Source: an uncultured Lentisphaeria bacterium (GTDB lineage: Bacteria > Verrucomicrobiota > Lentisphaeria > Victivallales > UBA1829). From it: a stretch of 64,000 bases of DNA. The notes below the pieces were generated by a model that had not been told where the DNA came from, made no database searches, and saw only the letters and a list, made by a program, of their open reading frames with translations. A program made the translations under genes and the position numbers. The DNA lies in NCBI GenBank assembly GCA_905197955.1, contig CAJKAR010000027.1:4823-68822 (forward strand). Direction: 5' to 3'. Positions 1-6,914 of this stretch are shown piece after piece (the stretch's first letter is position 1; every line of letters begins with the position of its first letter).

Positions 1-51
1 CTCCCGGATCACTTCTTCGTAAATCTCCCGATTCAGAATGAATTTTGTCAC
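1..51 (-). CDS. Partial CDS, N-terminus only, runs off the window
   Basis: A GTG start lies at 51-49 on the minus strand with a strong ribosome binding site (GGAGGT) seven bases upstream. The frame then stays open to the window edge and reads VTKFILNREIYEEVIRE. Only 17 residues are visible, too few to assign a family. It follows the small reading frames downstream of the sirtuin on the same strand, so it is probably the next gene of that transcription unit. A phospholipase-D-like protein is a guess from the look of the N-terminus and is not supported further. Confidence 0.5.
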   Translation of the reverse strand, partial: MTKFILNREIYEEVIRE

Positions 52-53
52 AC

Positions 54-332
54 TTACACCTCCGGATACCGCTTGCGGCTCTCTTTCCAATCCGATGCGA
101 TAAATTGGCTCAAAACAGCTCGATTACAGAAATTGATCTGATGCAGCAGAATTTTACGGTTCTGCGTGCAGTCCAGCGACAAAAAATCGCAATGATTGAT
201 TATTTGCGACTGTACACCAAGGCGTTTTTCCCGGCTTCCCAGCCTTTTCCCCGTAACCAGATTCCTGCCAAAGTGTACCTCAATCTGGGACGAAAGCCGC
301 AATGCCAAAGAATGAAATATCGATCTTCTCAT
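54..332 (-). CDS. Small hypothetical protein, 92 aa
   Basis: The ATG at 332 overlaps the stop of the preceding frame as ATGA and has an AGGAG ribosome binding site. The frame ends at 54, with its last codons containing the ribosome binding site of the next gene. Composition (many Ser, Arg, Cys and Leu) is not typical of a folded bacterial protein and I recognise no family. The spacing signals argue for translation. The composition argues that this may be decayed or frameshifted sequence between the sirtuin operon and the gene at the window edge. Confidence 0.3.
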   Translation of the reverse strand: MRRSIFHSLALRLSSQIEVHFGRNLVTGKRLGSREKRLGVQSQIINHCDFLSLDCTQNRKILLHQINFCNRAVLSQFIASDWKESRKRYPEV

Positions 333-535
333 TTTTTCTCCTCGCTATCATTTGGATAAAAGTCATCACCACGAAAGAAGGAAAAATCCAATCCATCAAA
401 GTCGATTCCGATCAATTGGATATTGTAGCCGTACTCCAATTCGATCGCTTAACCGTAACTGCAATAAGCTGTATCAAGATGCTTGCCGGTCTTCTTGTTG
501 ATTTTTGACACAATAACATCTACTTCATCTCTCAT
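330..535 (-). pseudogene. Small gene interrupted by an in-frame TAA
   Basis: The ATG at 535-533 shares a base with the stop of the preceding gene (TAATG) and has an AGGAG ribosome binding site. It encodes 28 residues ending in TAYCSYG, then meets TAA at 451-449. The same frame continues after the stop with normal-looking protein (AIELEYGYNIQ, then IGIDFDGLDFSFF) to a TGA at 332-330. The intact product would be about 67 residues. The open, acidic and hydrophobic continuation suggests a nonsense mutation or a sequencing error, not a natural end. No family recognised. Confidence 0.45.
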
Positions 536-678
536 TATTTCAACTCCTGTATTGATGAGTTTTGAACGATGCTCTGAAAAGCAAATACCGTGCCAATTCT
601 TGCTTTGTCTTCGTCCTGTCGGACATTCTGCTGCAAGTGGATAAAAAATGACCGCAGATAGTCAATTTCTGTGATCAT
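535..678 (-). CDS. Small hypothetical protein downstream of the sirtuin, 47 aa
   Basis: The ATG at 678-676 overlaps the sirtuin stop codon (ATGA), the usual arrangement for translational coupling. The product begins MITEIDYLRSFFIHLQQNV and ends SSIQELK. It is hydrophilic, probably helical, and has no cysteine cluster or membrane segment. Its TAA stop overlaps the next ATG. The tight overlaps on both sides are the main evidence that it is real. Function unknown; it may be a partner of the sirtuin, which is inference from the coupling only. Confidence 0.5.
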   Translation of the reverse strand: MITEIDYLRSFFIHLQQNVRQDEDKARIGTVFAFQSIVQNSSIQELK

Positions 679-1433
679 TGACCACACAGGGAAAAATAAG
701 CATCGATTTTTTTACAGAACTTTTCAATATCAGGAAAATGCCATGCGGCATATTCATCATACTTTGTGGGTGAAGCGTTGACAATTAAAAGTTTCCTCTG
801 GTTGAGAATGGATGCCATCGGAAGTCCGGAAACTGGCGGAACCGTAAGCGAGGTTCCCATAACGATTAAAATATCAGCCGATTCGAAATCATGAAATGCC
901 TGATCAAGCAGCTCTTCATCCATGGGATCTCCGTAAAAAACAATATCCGGTTTCAAAAGACCACCACAGGACGGACACACGGGAATCTCTCCTTTGAATA
1001 TCCGCTCACGAATTGATGCATCCTCAAACGTTCCCTTGCATTGAATGCAGGAATGCCCGCGGAGCGAACCATGAAATTCTCTCAATCTTGAACTTCCAGC
1101 CTTGGAATGCAGAAGATCAATATTCTGTGTGTAGAGCATGTCAAGAAGACCGCGCTTTTCCATCAATGCAAGAGTTCTGTGCGCAATGGAAGGAGGACAA
1201 TTGGTCATGGGATAGAGATTTTCCCGAGCATATTGATAAAACAAATCCGGATGTTTTCTGAAAAAATCTGTGTCCAGAAGATTCTCAACCGGAAATCCCT
1301 TCCAGAATGGATCTTTGATATAAATGCCGTTTTCTCCCCTGAAATCACGAATTCCGGAAAGAGTCGATACTCCCGCACCTGTCAACGCCACTATTTTATC
1401 GGCATATTCGATCGATTCAAAGCAGTCTTGCAT
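675..1433 (-). CDS. Sir2-family NAD-dependent protein deacylase
   Basis: A sirtuin of about 252 residues. The family removes acyl groups from lysine using NAD, giving nicotinamide and O-acyl-ADP-ribose, and some members act as ADP-ribosyltransferases or NADases. Visible motifs are GAGVS (19-23) and GIRDFRG (27-33) of the NAD site, QNID (103-106), the catalytic His121 in EFHGS, a zinc site at Cys129, Cys132, Cys153 and Cys156, and GTSL near 193. I chose the ATG at 1433 because AAGGA lies seven bases upstream; an in-frame ATG at 1451 has no such site. It is the first gene of a compact minus-strand run of tiny overlapping genes. Protein deacylation is the default role. A defence role is possible given the accessory neighbourhood but is not shown. 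Confidence 0.9.
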   Translation of the reverse strand: MQDCFESIEYADKIVALTGAGVSTLSGIRDFRGENGIYIKDPFWKGFPVENLLDTDFFRKHPDLFYQYARENLYPMTNCPPSIAHRTLALMEKRGLLDMLYTQNIDLLHSKAGSSRLREFHGSLRGHSCIQCKGTFEDASIRERIFKGEIPVCPSCGGLLKPDIVFYGDPMDEELLDQAFHDFESADILIVMGTSLTVPPVSGLPMASILNQRKLLIVNASPTKYDEYAAWHFPDIEKFCKKIDAYFSLCGQ

Positions 1434-1648
1434 GAAATTTCCTTTCTCCATAAAATCGACTTATTTTCCCTTTTCCTAGATGTCACATATCCTTTATGAA
1501 TGATTATGGACCTTTTTCCACAAGATAAAAATGCATTCCTGTAATTCTGCCGGCGGATCAAGAATAAGGATCAGGATAACGAGTATCCTGAGCCAGGAGT
1601 GCTGGCGGGCAAAGAAGCATAGGCCCGGATGATGCTTGAAGGCTCCAA
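1434..1648. other. Intergenic region upstream of the sirtuin
   Basis: About 215 bases between the small ORF after the AAA+ gene and the sirtuin start. It contains a short inverted repeat, AGGATA-ACGAG-TATCCT, near 1567-1583, and AT-rich sequence near 1470-1530 where the sirtuin promoter should lie. I see no convincing -35/-10 pair and no RNA gene. Confidence 0.35.
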
Positions 1649-1756
1649 TCAGCTGCTATCACAGAAAGGAGTCATTCGCCATTTCAGAGAAAGGTTGTTC
1701 ATTGCTTTTTTATCGTCTGCATTTTCGAATTTATGCTTGCTGGAAGGGTTTTCCAT
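1649..1756 (-). CDS. Possible small ORF after the AAA+ gene, 35 aa
   Basis: The ATG at 1756-1754 lies only three bases past the stop of the large AAA+ gene on the same strand. The 35-residue product starts MENPSSKHKFENADDKK and ends RMTPFCDSS before TGA. There is no clear ribosome binding site of its own beyond purines in the end of the preceding gene. It could be a translationally coupled small protein or a chance frame. No family recognised. Confidence 0.25.
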   Translation of the reverse strand: MENPSSKHKFENADDKKAMNNLSLKWRMTPFCDSS

Positions 1757-1758
1757 AT

Positions 1759-3957
1759 TCAAAAGCCAATTTTCTGTTTTCTGGCAAAACGGTTTTGCGT
1801 TTTTGCTCGGCTTTCCTGTTCCAGAGCAAAAAGACGTTCCGCATTGGAGGTTTCACTCCCCAGATAAAAAAGAGACTGGCGGACTGTCCGGAAATCTCCA
1901 GGAGCAAGACAGGGAATTTCTGCCAGTCGCTTTTTTTCCGCATCGGAAAGAGATGTTTGAAACATGTGCTCAAAAAACAGCTCTTTTCCGGACTCGCTTA
2001 AAAAGTCGAACTCGACTTTGAACGTAAACCGCCGCAGGACTGCCGCATCCAGACTGGAGGCAAAATTCGTTGCTCCAATCATCACGCCGGAAAAGTGTTC
2101 CATCTGGTACAGAAGCTCATTCACTTGAGAGACCTCCCAGCTCCGCTGAGCCAGTTCACGGCTTTGAACAAGACCATCGATTTCATCCAGAAAAAGGATT
2201 GCATGTTCGGCATTCGCATCCGCAAATGCCTGTCTGATATTCTGTTCGGTTCCTCCGACATACTTGTTGAGAATATCGCTCCCCATTCGGATGATCAGTT
2301 TGGTATTCAGCTTCTGGCTGAGATACTTGACAAATTCGGTTTTCCCGCTTCCCGGAGGTCCGGAAAGCAGAAGATTCATCCTGGGACGATCATGGCCTCC
2401 TTCGGGATTCGCCTGAAAATTCTGAACAGCGCCGATTATTCGTTCCAGAGGAATATTGCCTTTAATCGCGAGTCCTTTCAGAGAATAGTCTCCTGCCGGA
2501 GCAAACTTCGATTCGGCAACGGGAATTCCGAGCAATTCACAGTGGGGACTGAGAAGTTGTTCCAACAGTCCCGAAACTTCCGATTTCGCAGGAGCAATCT
2601 TTGCAATATTCTGCAGGGCTAATGTGATTCCTCCGGCGCTGAGAGCATAACGTTCCGCAAATTTCTTTAACAGATCCTCTTCGAAAAGATGATGGAGGCT
2701 CATTTTGGAAACATTATTTTTCCAGATGGCCAGACGCTGATGATTCGATAAGGGAAGAAACCGGATGGAATAATCAAAGCGGCGGCGACTGGATTCATCC
2801 AGCGCTTCCGCTGGCGTGTTGCTAATCCAGATCGTCGGAGTTTTCATCGAATCCATCACACTGTTGAGCATTCCCTTGTTCCCGCAAGAAGAGGAAGTAA
2901 TCTTCAAGAAGGAAGAGAATCCCCCCATGGAAATTCCCTGAAGCATGTTATCCGCTTCATCAACCACGATCAGGCTCTTTGCGGGATCCACATGATCATC
3001 GCAGAGAAGTAAGGCCCCGAAACGATTCTCCGCAGGAAAAAGAATTTGCCTGTTGTTTCCTGAATGCTGATTGATGAAGTAACAGCGAAGTCCCAGTTCA
3101 TGCGCCAAGGTTTGAGCAAAACTGGTCTTACCAGTCCCCGGAGCACCGTAAAGCAGAATATTGACTCCGGATTTTCCTTTCCCGCCAGAAAGAATCTGCT
3201 TTAAAATTTTGCCATGCTTTTCGGATAAATCTCCATAGAAATCCCACGGAAGGGGTGTATCCTTCCACTGTTTGAAATAATGAGAGGCTAAAGGTTCGGA
3301 ATTGATCCCATTCAGGTATCCATAAATCTCGATATTGAAGTCCAAATCGTCATCGACGCACATATAACGTCGCAATTTTTCTGTCTTGCCAAGAGCAAAA
3401 AGAACGGAGTAACGGTCGCGATCAAGACATTTTGCAACAAAAGAGATCTTCCGCTCTTCCACATTAAGGTTGTATTGCTCTGCCTCCGGGAGTTTAAGCA
3501 TTCCGTTGCATACAAACAACACCAGCAGAATGTTTGTTTCAAAATCAGAGAGATCAAACGTTTTCTGCAACTCATGCAGTTTTTGAGGAAAGAGTTCGCG
3601 GGAACAGGCTGCTGATTTTCTTTTCTTACGATATTCCGCTATCATATCCGCAAACATTTTCCGGAGGACTGGATGACTCGGCAGATCACACCAGAGCTCC
3701 CGCATGATTTCTTTTGATTCGTCATCAAAGATTAAACGAAAGCTTTGATTGTTACGAACCTGAAGTTCTTGAAGTTTTCTTTCTGAAAAAGTTGTTTTTA
3801 TTCTCTTGACGAATTTTGCGTGAGACTCAAGACCGGCAATGAGTTCAAAAGTATCATTGTCATCGACTACCCCTTTGTGGTTTCGAATAAAATTGAAAAA
3901 AAAGTCCAGAGCTTTCTCTTTGATCCACCGATTACTTTCTTCATGATAACGTTTCAT
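1759..3957 (-). CDS. Tandem AAA+ ATPase, 732 aa
   Basis: Two AAA+ modules follow an N-terminal region of about 250 residues with no recognised domain. Module 1 has Walker A GAPGTGKT near 271-278, Walker B SLIVVDEADN near 326 and an RRRFD arginine-finger region. Module 2 has Walker A GPPGSGKT near 533-540, Walker B AILFLDEIDG near 584 and a matching LRRF segment. Both modules therefore look catalytically competent, unlike many tandem ATPases in which one is dead. The second module resembles the 26S/Cdc48-like ATPase group. The start at 3957 has GGAGGT eight bases upstream. It is divergent from the sigma-54 operon and is followed on the same strand by the sirtuin. Likely a remodelling ATPase; substrate unknown. 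Confidence 0.85.
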   Translation of the reverse strand: MKRYHEESNRWIKEKALDFFFNFIRNHKGVVDDNDTFELIAGLESHAKFVKRIKTTFSERKLQELQVRNNQSFRLIFDDESKEIMRELWCDLPSHPVLRKMFADMIAEYRKKRKSAACSRELFPQKLHELQKTFDLSDFETNILLVLFVCNGMLKLPEAEQYNLNVEERKISFVAKCLDRDRYSVLFALGKTEKLRRYMCVDDDLDFNIEIYGYLNGINSEPLASHYFKQWKDTPLPWDFYGDLSEKHGKILKQILSGGKGKSGVNILLYGAPGTGKTSFAQTLAHELGLRCYFINQHSGNNRQILFPAENRFGALLLCDDHVDPAKSLIVVDEADNMLQGISMGGFSSFLKITSSSCGNKGMLNSVMDSMKTPTIWISNTPAEALDESSRRRFDYSIRFLPLSNHQRLAIWKNNVSKMSLHHLFEEDLLKKFAERYALSAGGITLALQNIAKIAPAKSEVSGLLEQLLSPHCELLGIPVAESKFAPAGDYSLKGLAIKGNIPLERIIGAVQNFQANPEGGHDRPRMNLLLSGPPGSGKTEFVKYLSQKLNTKLIIRMGSDILNKYVGGTEQNIRQAFADANAEHAILFLDEIDGLVQSRELAQRSWEVSQVNELLYQMEHFSGVMIGATNFASSLDAAVLRRFTFKVEFDFLSESGKELFFEHMFQTSLSDAEKKRLAEIPCLAPGDFRTVRQSLFYLGSETSNAERLFALEQESRAKTQNRFARKQKIGF

Positions 3958-4252
3958 AATCTACCTCCACACGATTTATTTCCGGGCATTTTCACTCCCT
4001 GTGAAAGCAGATGATATGCCAAGTTTATTTCACACGTTTCTAGGGATGAAGAGAAGTACATTGTAAAAAATTGAACATCTCCGGTTCAAACTCGAAATTT
4101 TTTCAGCTTCGCCTTCATATGTCTTATGCTTCCGACTGATACATGGTTAAAAATCGATTCCTGTCGGGAATATCCTTTCATTTTTTAATTATCAATGGTT
4201 ATATTTTGATTATTCGAAAAACAAAAAACTCTTCCCGGAGGCGGCATTCCCC
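3958..4252. other. Divergent regulatory region with a possible activator-binding inverted repeat
   Basis: Intergenic sequence between the AAA+ gene (minus) and the sigma-54 operon (plus). At 4130-4136 (TTCCGAC) and 4163-4170 (GTCGGGAA) there is an interrupted inverted repeat about 90-120 bases upstream of the -24 element, a usual distance for an enhancer bound by a sigma-54 activator. A second AT-rich imperfect dyad lies at about 4186-4213. Both are weak by eye. The rest is AT-rich and holds no reading frame. Confidence 0.35.
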
Positions 4253-4268
4253 TGGCACGCAATTTGCT
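4253..4268 (+). promoter_or_regulatory. Sigma-54 (-24/-12) promoter
   Basis: TGGCAC, five bases, then TTGCT. The GG (4254-4255) and GC (4266-4267) are separated by exactly ten bases, which matches the RpoN consensus. Transcription would start near 4279, about 85 bases before the ATG at 4365. The operon it would drive encodes a sigma-54 activator with an intact GAFTGA loop, which makes a functional promoter more likely than a chance match. Confidence 0.8.
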
Positions 4269-4364
4269 AATACATGCAATGACACAAAACCTCTCCCGGA
4301 TAGAGATTGACATCAATTCCAGAGGCTTTGAAAAGAATTCAGAAACAATGAAAGGGGATCGAAA

Positions 4365-4853
4365 ATGGAGCCGTTGTTCGCTGCCGTAATTGCCGCGGCA
4401 TTGTCGCCAGTCTGGACACCCGGTACCGAAGTGAAGTTTGAGCAGCTGCCTCCGGAGTGTGCCGCCGTTTATGAGCCGTATTTGAAAAAATGGAGGAAGG
4501 CTGATTCGACGGAAGTCATCTGTTCCGATCTGGATCAGGACGGGAAAAAGGAAATGCTGGTATGGGATGGCTCTGTCGGAAGCGGTGGTCAGGGATGGCA
4601 CATCATGATGCAGCAAGGGGAAATCTGGCGCACGTTGGACAAAATTTTCGGAGATGTCATGCTGATTCCTCATGCGGACCGCACCGGTCTTCTGGTTGGT
4701 ATGCCCTCCGGCTGGAACGAGGCATTCTTTGAGTATTATGAACTCCGGCACGGGAAAATGCAGAAGATTTTGATTTTTGAGGTTGAATACAGCAGTCCTG
4801 TCCGAAAGAAACCCGTTAAGATTTCCATACAATATATGGAGCATTTCCAATGA
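4365..4853 (+). CDS. Hypothetical protein, first gene of the sigma-54 operon
   Basis: A 162-residue protein with a short hydrophobic N-terminus (MEPLFAAVIAAALSPVW) that could be a weak export signal or a buried helix; it lacks the usual basic residues. Near residues 50-60 there is an acidic DLDQDGKKEMLVWDG segment like the calcium-binding turns of FG-GAP or VCBS-type repeats. The remainder is rich in Trp, Gly and Tyr and looks like a small beta fold. A ribosome binding site (AAAGGGG) precedes the ATG. Its last codon overlaps the ATG of the exonuclease gene (ATGA), so the two are probably translationally coupled. I do not recognise a family. As the first gene behind the sigma-54 promoter it belongs to the induced response. 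Confidence 0.75.
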   Translation: MEPLFAAVIAAALSPVWTPGTEVKFEQLPPECAAVYEPYLKKWRKADSTEVICSDLDQDGKKEMLVWDGSVGSGGQGWHIMMQQGEIWRTLDKIFGDVMLIPHADRTGLLVGMPSGWNEAFFEYYELRHGKMQKILIFEVEYSSPVRKKPVKISIQYMEHFQ

Positions 4854-5392
4854 GAATCACAGGTCTGGATTTTGAAACGGCGAACTGGTGTTCCGGCAGT
4901 ATTTGTTCCATCGGGGTGGCGGAAATGGAGAATGGGATTCTCTCAGAAAAACGGGAATGGCTGATCCGTCCGCATAAAAGCATGGACTATATGAATCCGC
5001 ACTTCACGGCAATTCATGGAATCGGGTATTACGATTTGCGGGAAAGTCCCGAATTTCCCGAAGTATGGCCGGTTCTGAGAGATCTTCTGCTTCGTTCCGA
5101 CTGTGTGACAATCCACAATGCCAGGTTTGACTTGCATCATTTGAAAGCGGTTCTGATGTTGTATCAGATGCCCCGGATCTCATTTCAATATCTCTGTACT
5201 CTTGAACTCAGTCGGAAAAAACTTCCGGCATTGGCGTCTCATTCTCTTGATGCTGTTGCGACGGCAATACATTTTCCCTTTCAGCATCATGACGCTCTCG
5301 AAGATGCCATTGCATGTGTCAGAATTGCCAATTCTTTGGGAATGGATCAAAAATTAATACATCAGTTTGATTTTTTTGAGACAAAGGAGTAA
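4850..5392 (+). CDS. DEDDh-family 3'-5' exonuclease (DnaQ-like)
   Basis: A stand-alone exonuclease domain of 180 residues. The DEDDh family hydrolyses DNA or RNA from the 3' end with two metal ions. The catalytic set is visible: Asp7 and Glu9 in GLDFETA, Asp94 in HNARFD, and His147 with Asp152 in HHDALEDA. Nothing is fused to it, so it is not a polymerase subunit gene in the usual sense. The ATG overlaps the preceding stop (ATGA). It lies between the hypothetical protein and the sigma-54 activator, so it is probably produced only when the operon is switched on. Substrate (DNA or RNA) cannot be told from sequence. Confidence 0.88.
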   Translation: MRITGLDFETANWCSGSICSIGVAEMENGILSEKREWLIRPHKSMDYMNPHFTAIHGIGYYDLRESPEFPEVWPVLRDLLLRSDCVTIHNARFDLHHLKAVLMLYQMPRISFQYLCTLELSRKKLPALASHSLDAVATAIHFPFQHHDALEDAIACVRIANSLGMDQKLIHQFDFFETKE

Positions 5393-5438
5393 CATAAACC
5401 ATGTCATCAGTAAAATACTTAAATTTTGGATACGGACT

Positions 5439-6914
5439 ATGGAAAATTTGATTTTAACCGGATGGGGCTGGAAAGATTATGCATGTGCAGCGGCGCTTGC
5501 TCTGCGCAAATATCCCGATTCCGATGTTCTGGGGATGAGCACCCGCCGTTTGCCTGAATTTCTGGATGAGGTGAATGGATATCAACAGATCATTCTCCTC
5601 GGAATTGGTCTGACCGGCAATCCGGAACTGCTTCTGAAGGCATTGACCCGGCTGCATTCCAAGGGGGTGCGATTGCACTGGCTCAGCGCGTTGCCGTTCC
5701 CGGAATCTTTGAGCGAAGAAATTCGCTCCAAACTGGATGTGTTCTTTATGGAGGCAGACACCCTTACGGATGTCGTATCACACTATTTTCAGATTCCGTA
5801 TGATGACATCAAACCGCTGATTTTTTCGGAAAACCCCAGGGGAACGACTCTTCACTATCATCAACTTCTGGAAGCGGCGATGTATGTCTATCGCAACTAT
5901 CAGGATGAAAAAGCCTACGGCAGAGCGATCCGGCATATCGCGAAGAACGATCCGGAAACCAGGTGGGCCGAAAGTGAAAAGCAGCTGATCGAGCATTACA
6001 AACGCTTCGGCAATCGGGAACTGGTCGGCAAAAGCGCCGCGATGCAGGATCTGCAGGAACGGATCAACCGGATCGCTCCGCGGGATCATGCGCGAGTGTT
6101 GATTTTCGGAGAAAGCGGAACGGGGAAGGAAACCGTCGCTCTTCAGATTCACAATAAATCACCGAGACGCAACGAGCCGTATGTGGCGTTCAACTGTGCC
6201 AGCGTGACTCCGAATCTTCTGGAGAGTCGCTTTTTCGGCCACGAAAGAGGAGCGTTTACGGGAGCGACCGAGATGAAACGGGGATTGTTTGAGCAGGCCA
6301 ACGGCGGGACTCTCTTTCTGGATGAGATCGGAGAACTCCCGCTGGAGGCGCAGGGCATTCTTCTCCGGGTTCTGGAGGGGGGACGATTCACCCGTATGGG
6401 CGGCAATACGGAAATCGAAATCAATGTTCGCCTGATCGCCGCGACGAACCGGAATCTTGCCGCGATGGTGCGGGACGGCAAATTCCGGGAGGACCTGTTC
6501 CATCGCTTGAATGTGGTACAAATTCTTATTCCGCCATTGCGAGACCACAAAAGCGATATTGAGCAGATCGCGAACGGATACTGGCTGAAACAGCATCGTC
6601 ATCGTCTGGAAACGGAGCAGATTGAAGCCTTGAAAGAGTATGATTATCCGGGGAACGTTCGGGAACTGTTCAATCTTCTGGAACGGGCCAGTGTTCTGGA
6701 TCAGATGGATTTTTCTCAGCTGATCCGGGAACACAGGAGCATGATGGCGAGTCTGGGGCCCGTCGTGAAAGAGGAAGTCCCGGATGAACTGGATGCGGCG
6801 ATTCGTCTGCATGTGCGTCGTGTATACGAAAAGTACAACAACAATCTGTCCCGTACCGTTGCGGCACTGAATGTCGCCCGCAACACGGTCCGTAAATATC
6901 TGGAGGAAGCATGA
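5439..6914 (+). CDS. Sigma-54-dependent activator with a degenerate DHH-like sensor domain
   Basis: A 491-residue enhancer-binding protein. Residues 1 to about 195 form an N-terminal domain unlike receiver, GAF or PAS. It begins ILTGWGWKDYACAAALALR and later has VRLHWLSALPFPE, where DHH phosphoesterases carry their DHH motif, so I infer a catalytically dead DHH-like ligand-sensing domain. The AAA+ core follows, with Walker A GESGTGKE, the sigma-54-contacting GAFTGA loop, Walker B GGTLFLDEIGEL and the DHKSDIEQIA region. A Fis-type helix-turn-helix ends the protein (LSRTVAALNVARNTVRKYL). I prefer the ATG at 5439; the frame is open from 5367 but that overlaps the exonuclease. Its stop overlaps the start of the DUF262 gene (ATGA). 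It probably controls its own operon through the promoter at 4253. The ligand is unknown. Confidence 0.88.
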   Translation: MENLILTGWGWKDYACAAALALRKYPDSDVLGMSTRRLPEFLDEVNGYQQIILLGIGLTGNPELLLKALTRLHSKGVRLHWLSALPFPESLSEEIRSKLDVFFMEADTLTDVVSHYFQIPYDDIKPLIFSENPRGTTLHYHQLLEAAMYVYRNYQDEKAYGRAIRHIAKNDPETRWAESEKQLIEHYKRFGNRELVGKSAAMQDLQERINRIAPRDHARVLIFGESGTGKETVALQIHNKSPRRNEPYVAFNCASVTPNLLESRFFGHERGAFTGATEMKRGLFEQANGGTLFLDEIGELPLEAQGILLRVLEGGRFTRMGGNTEIEINVRLIAATNRNLAAMVRDGKFREDLFHRLNVVQILIPPLRDHKSDIEQIANGYWLKQHRHRLETEQIEALKEYDYPGNVRELFNLLERASVLDQMDFSQLIREHRSMMASLGPVVKEEVPDELDAAIRLHVRRVYEKYNNNLSRTVAALNVARNTVRKYLEEA

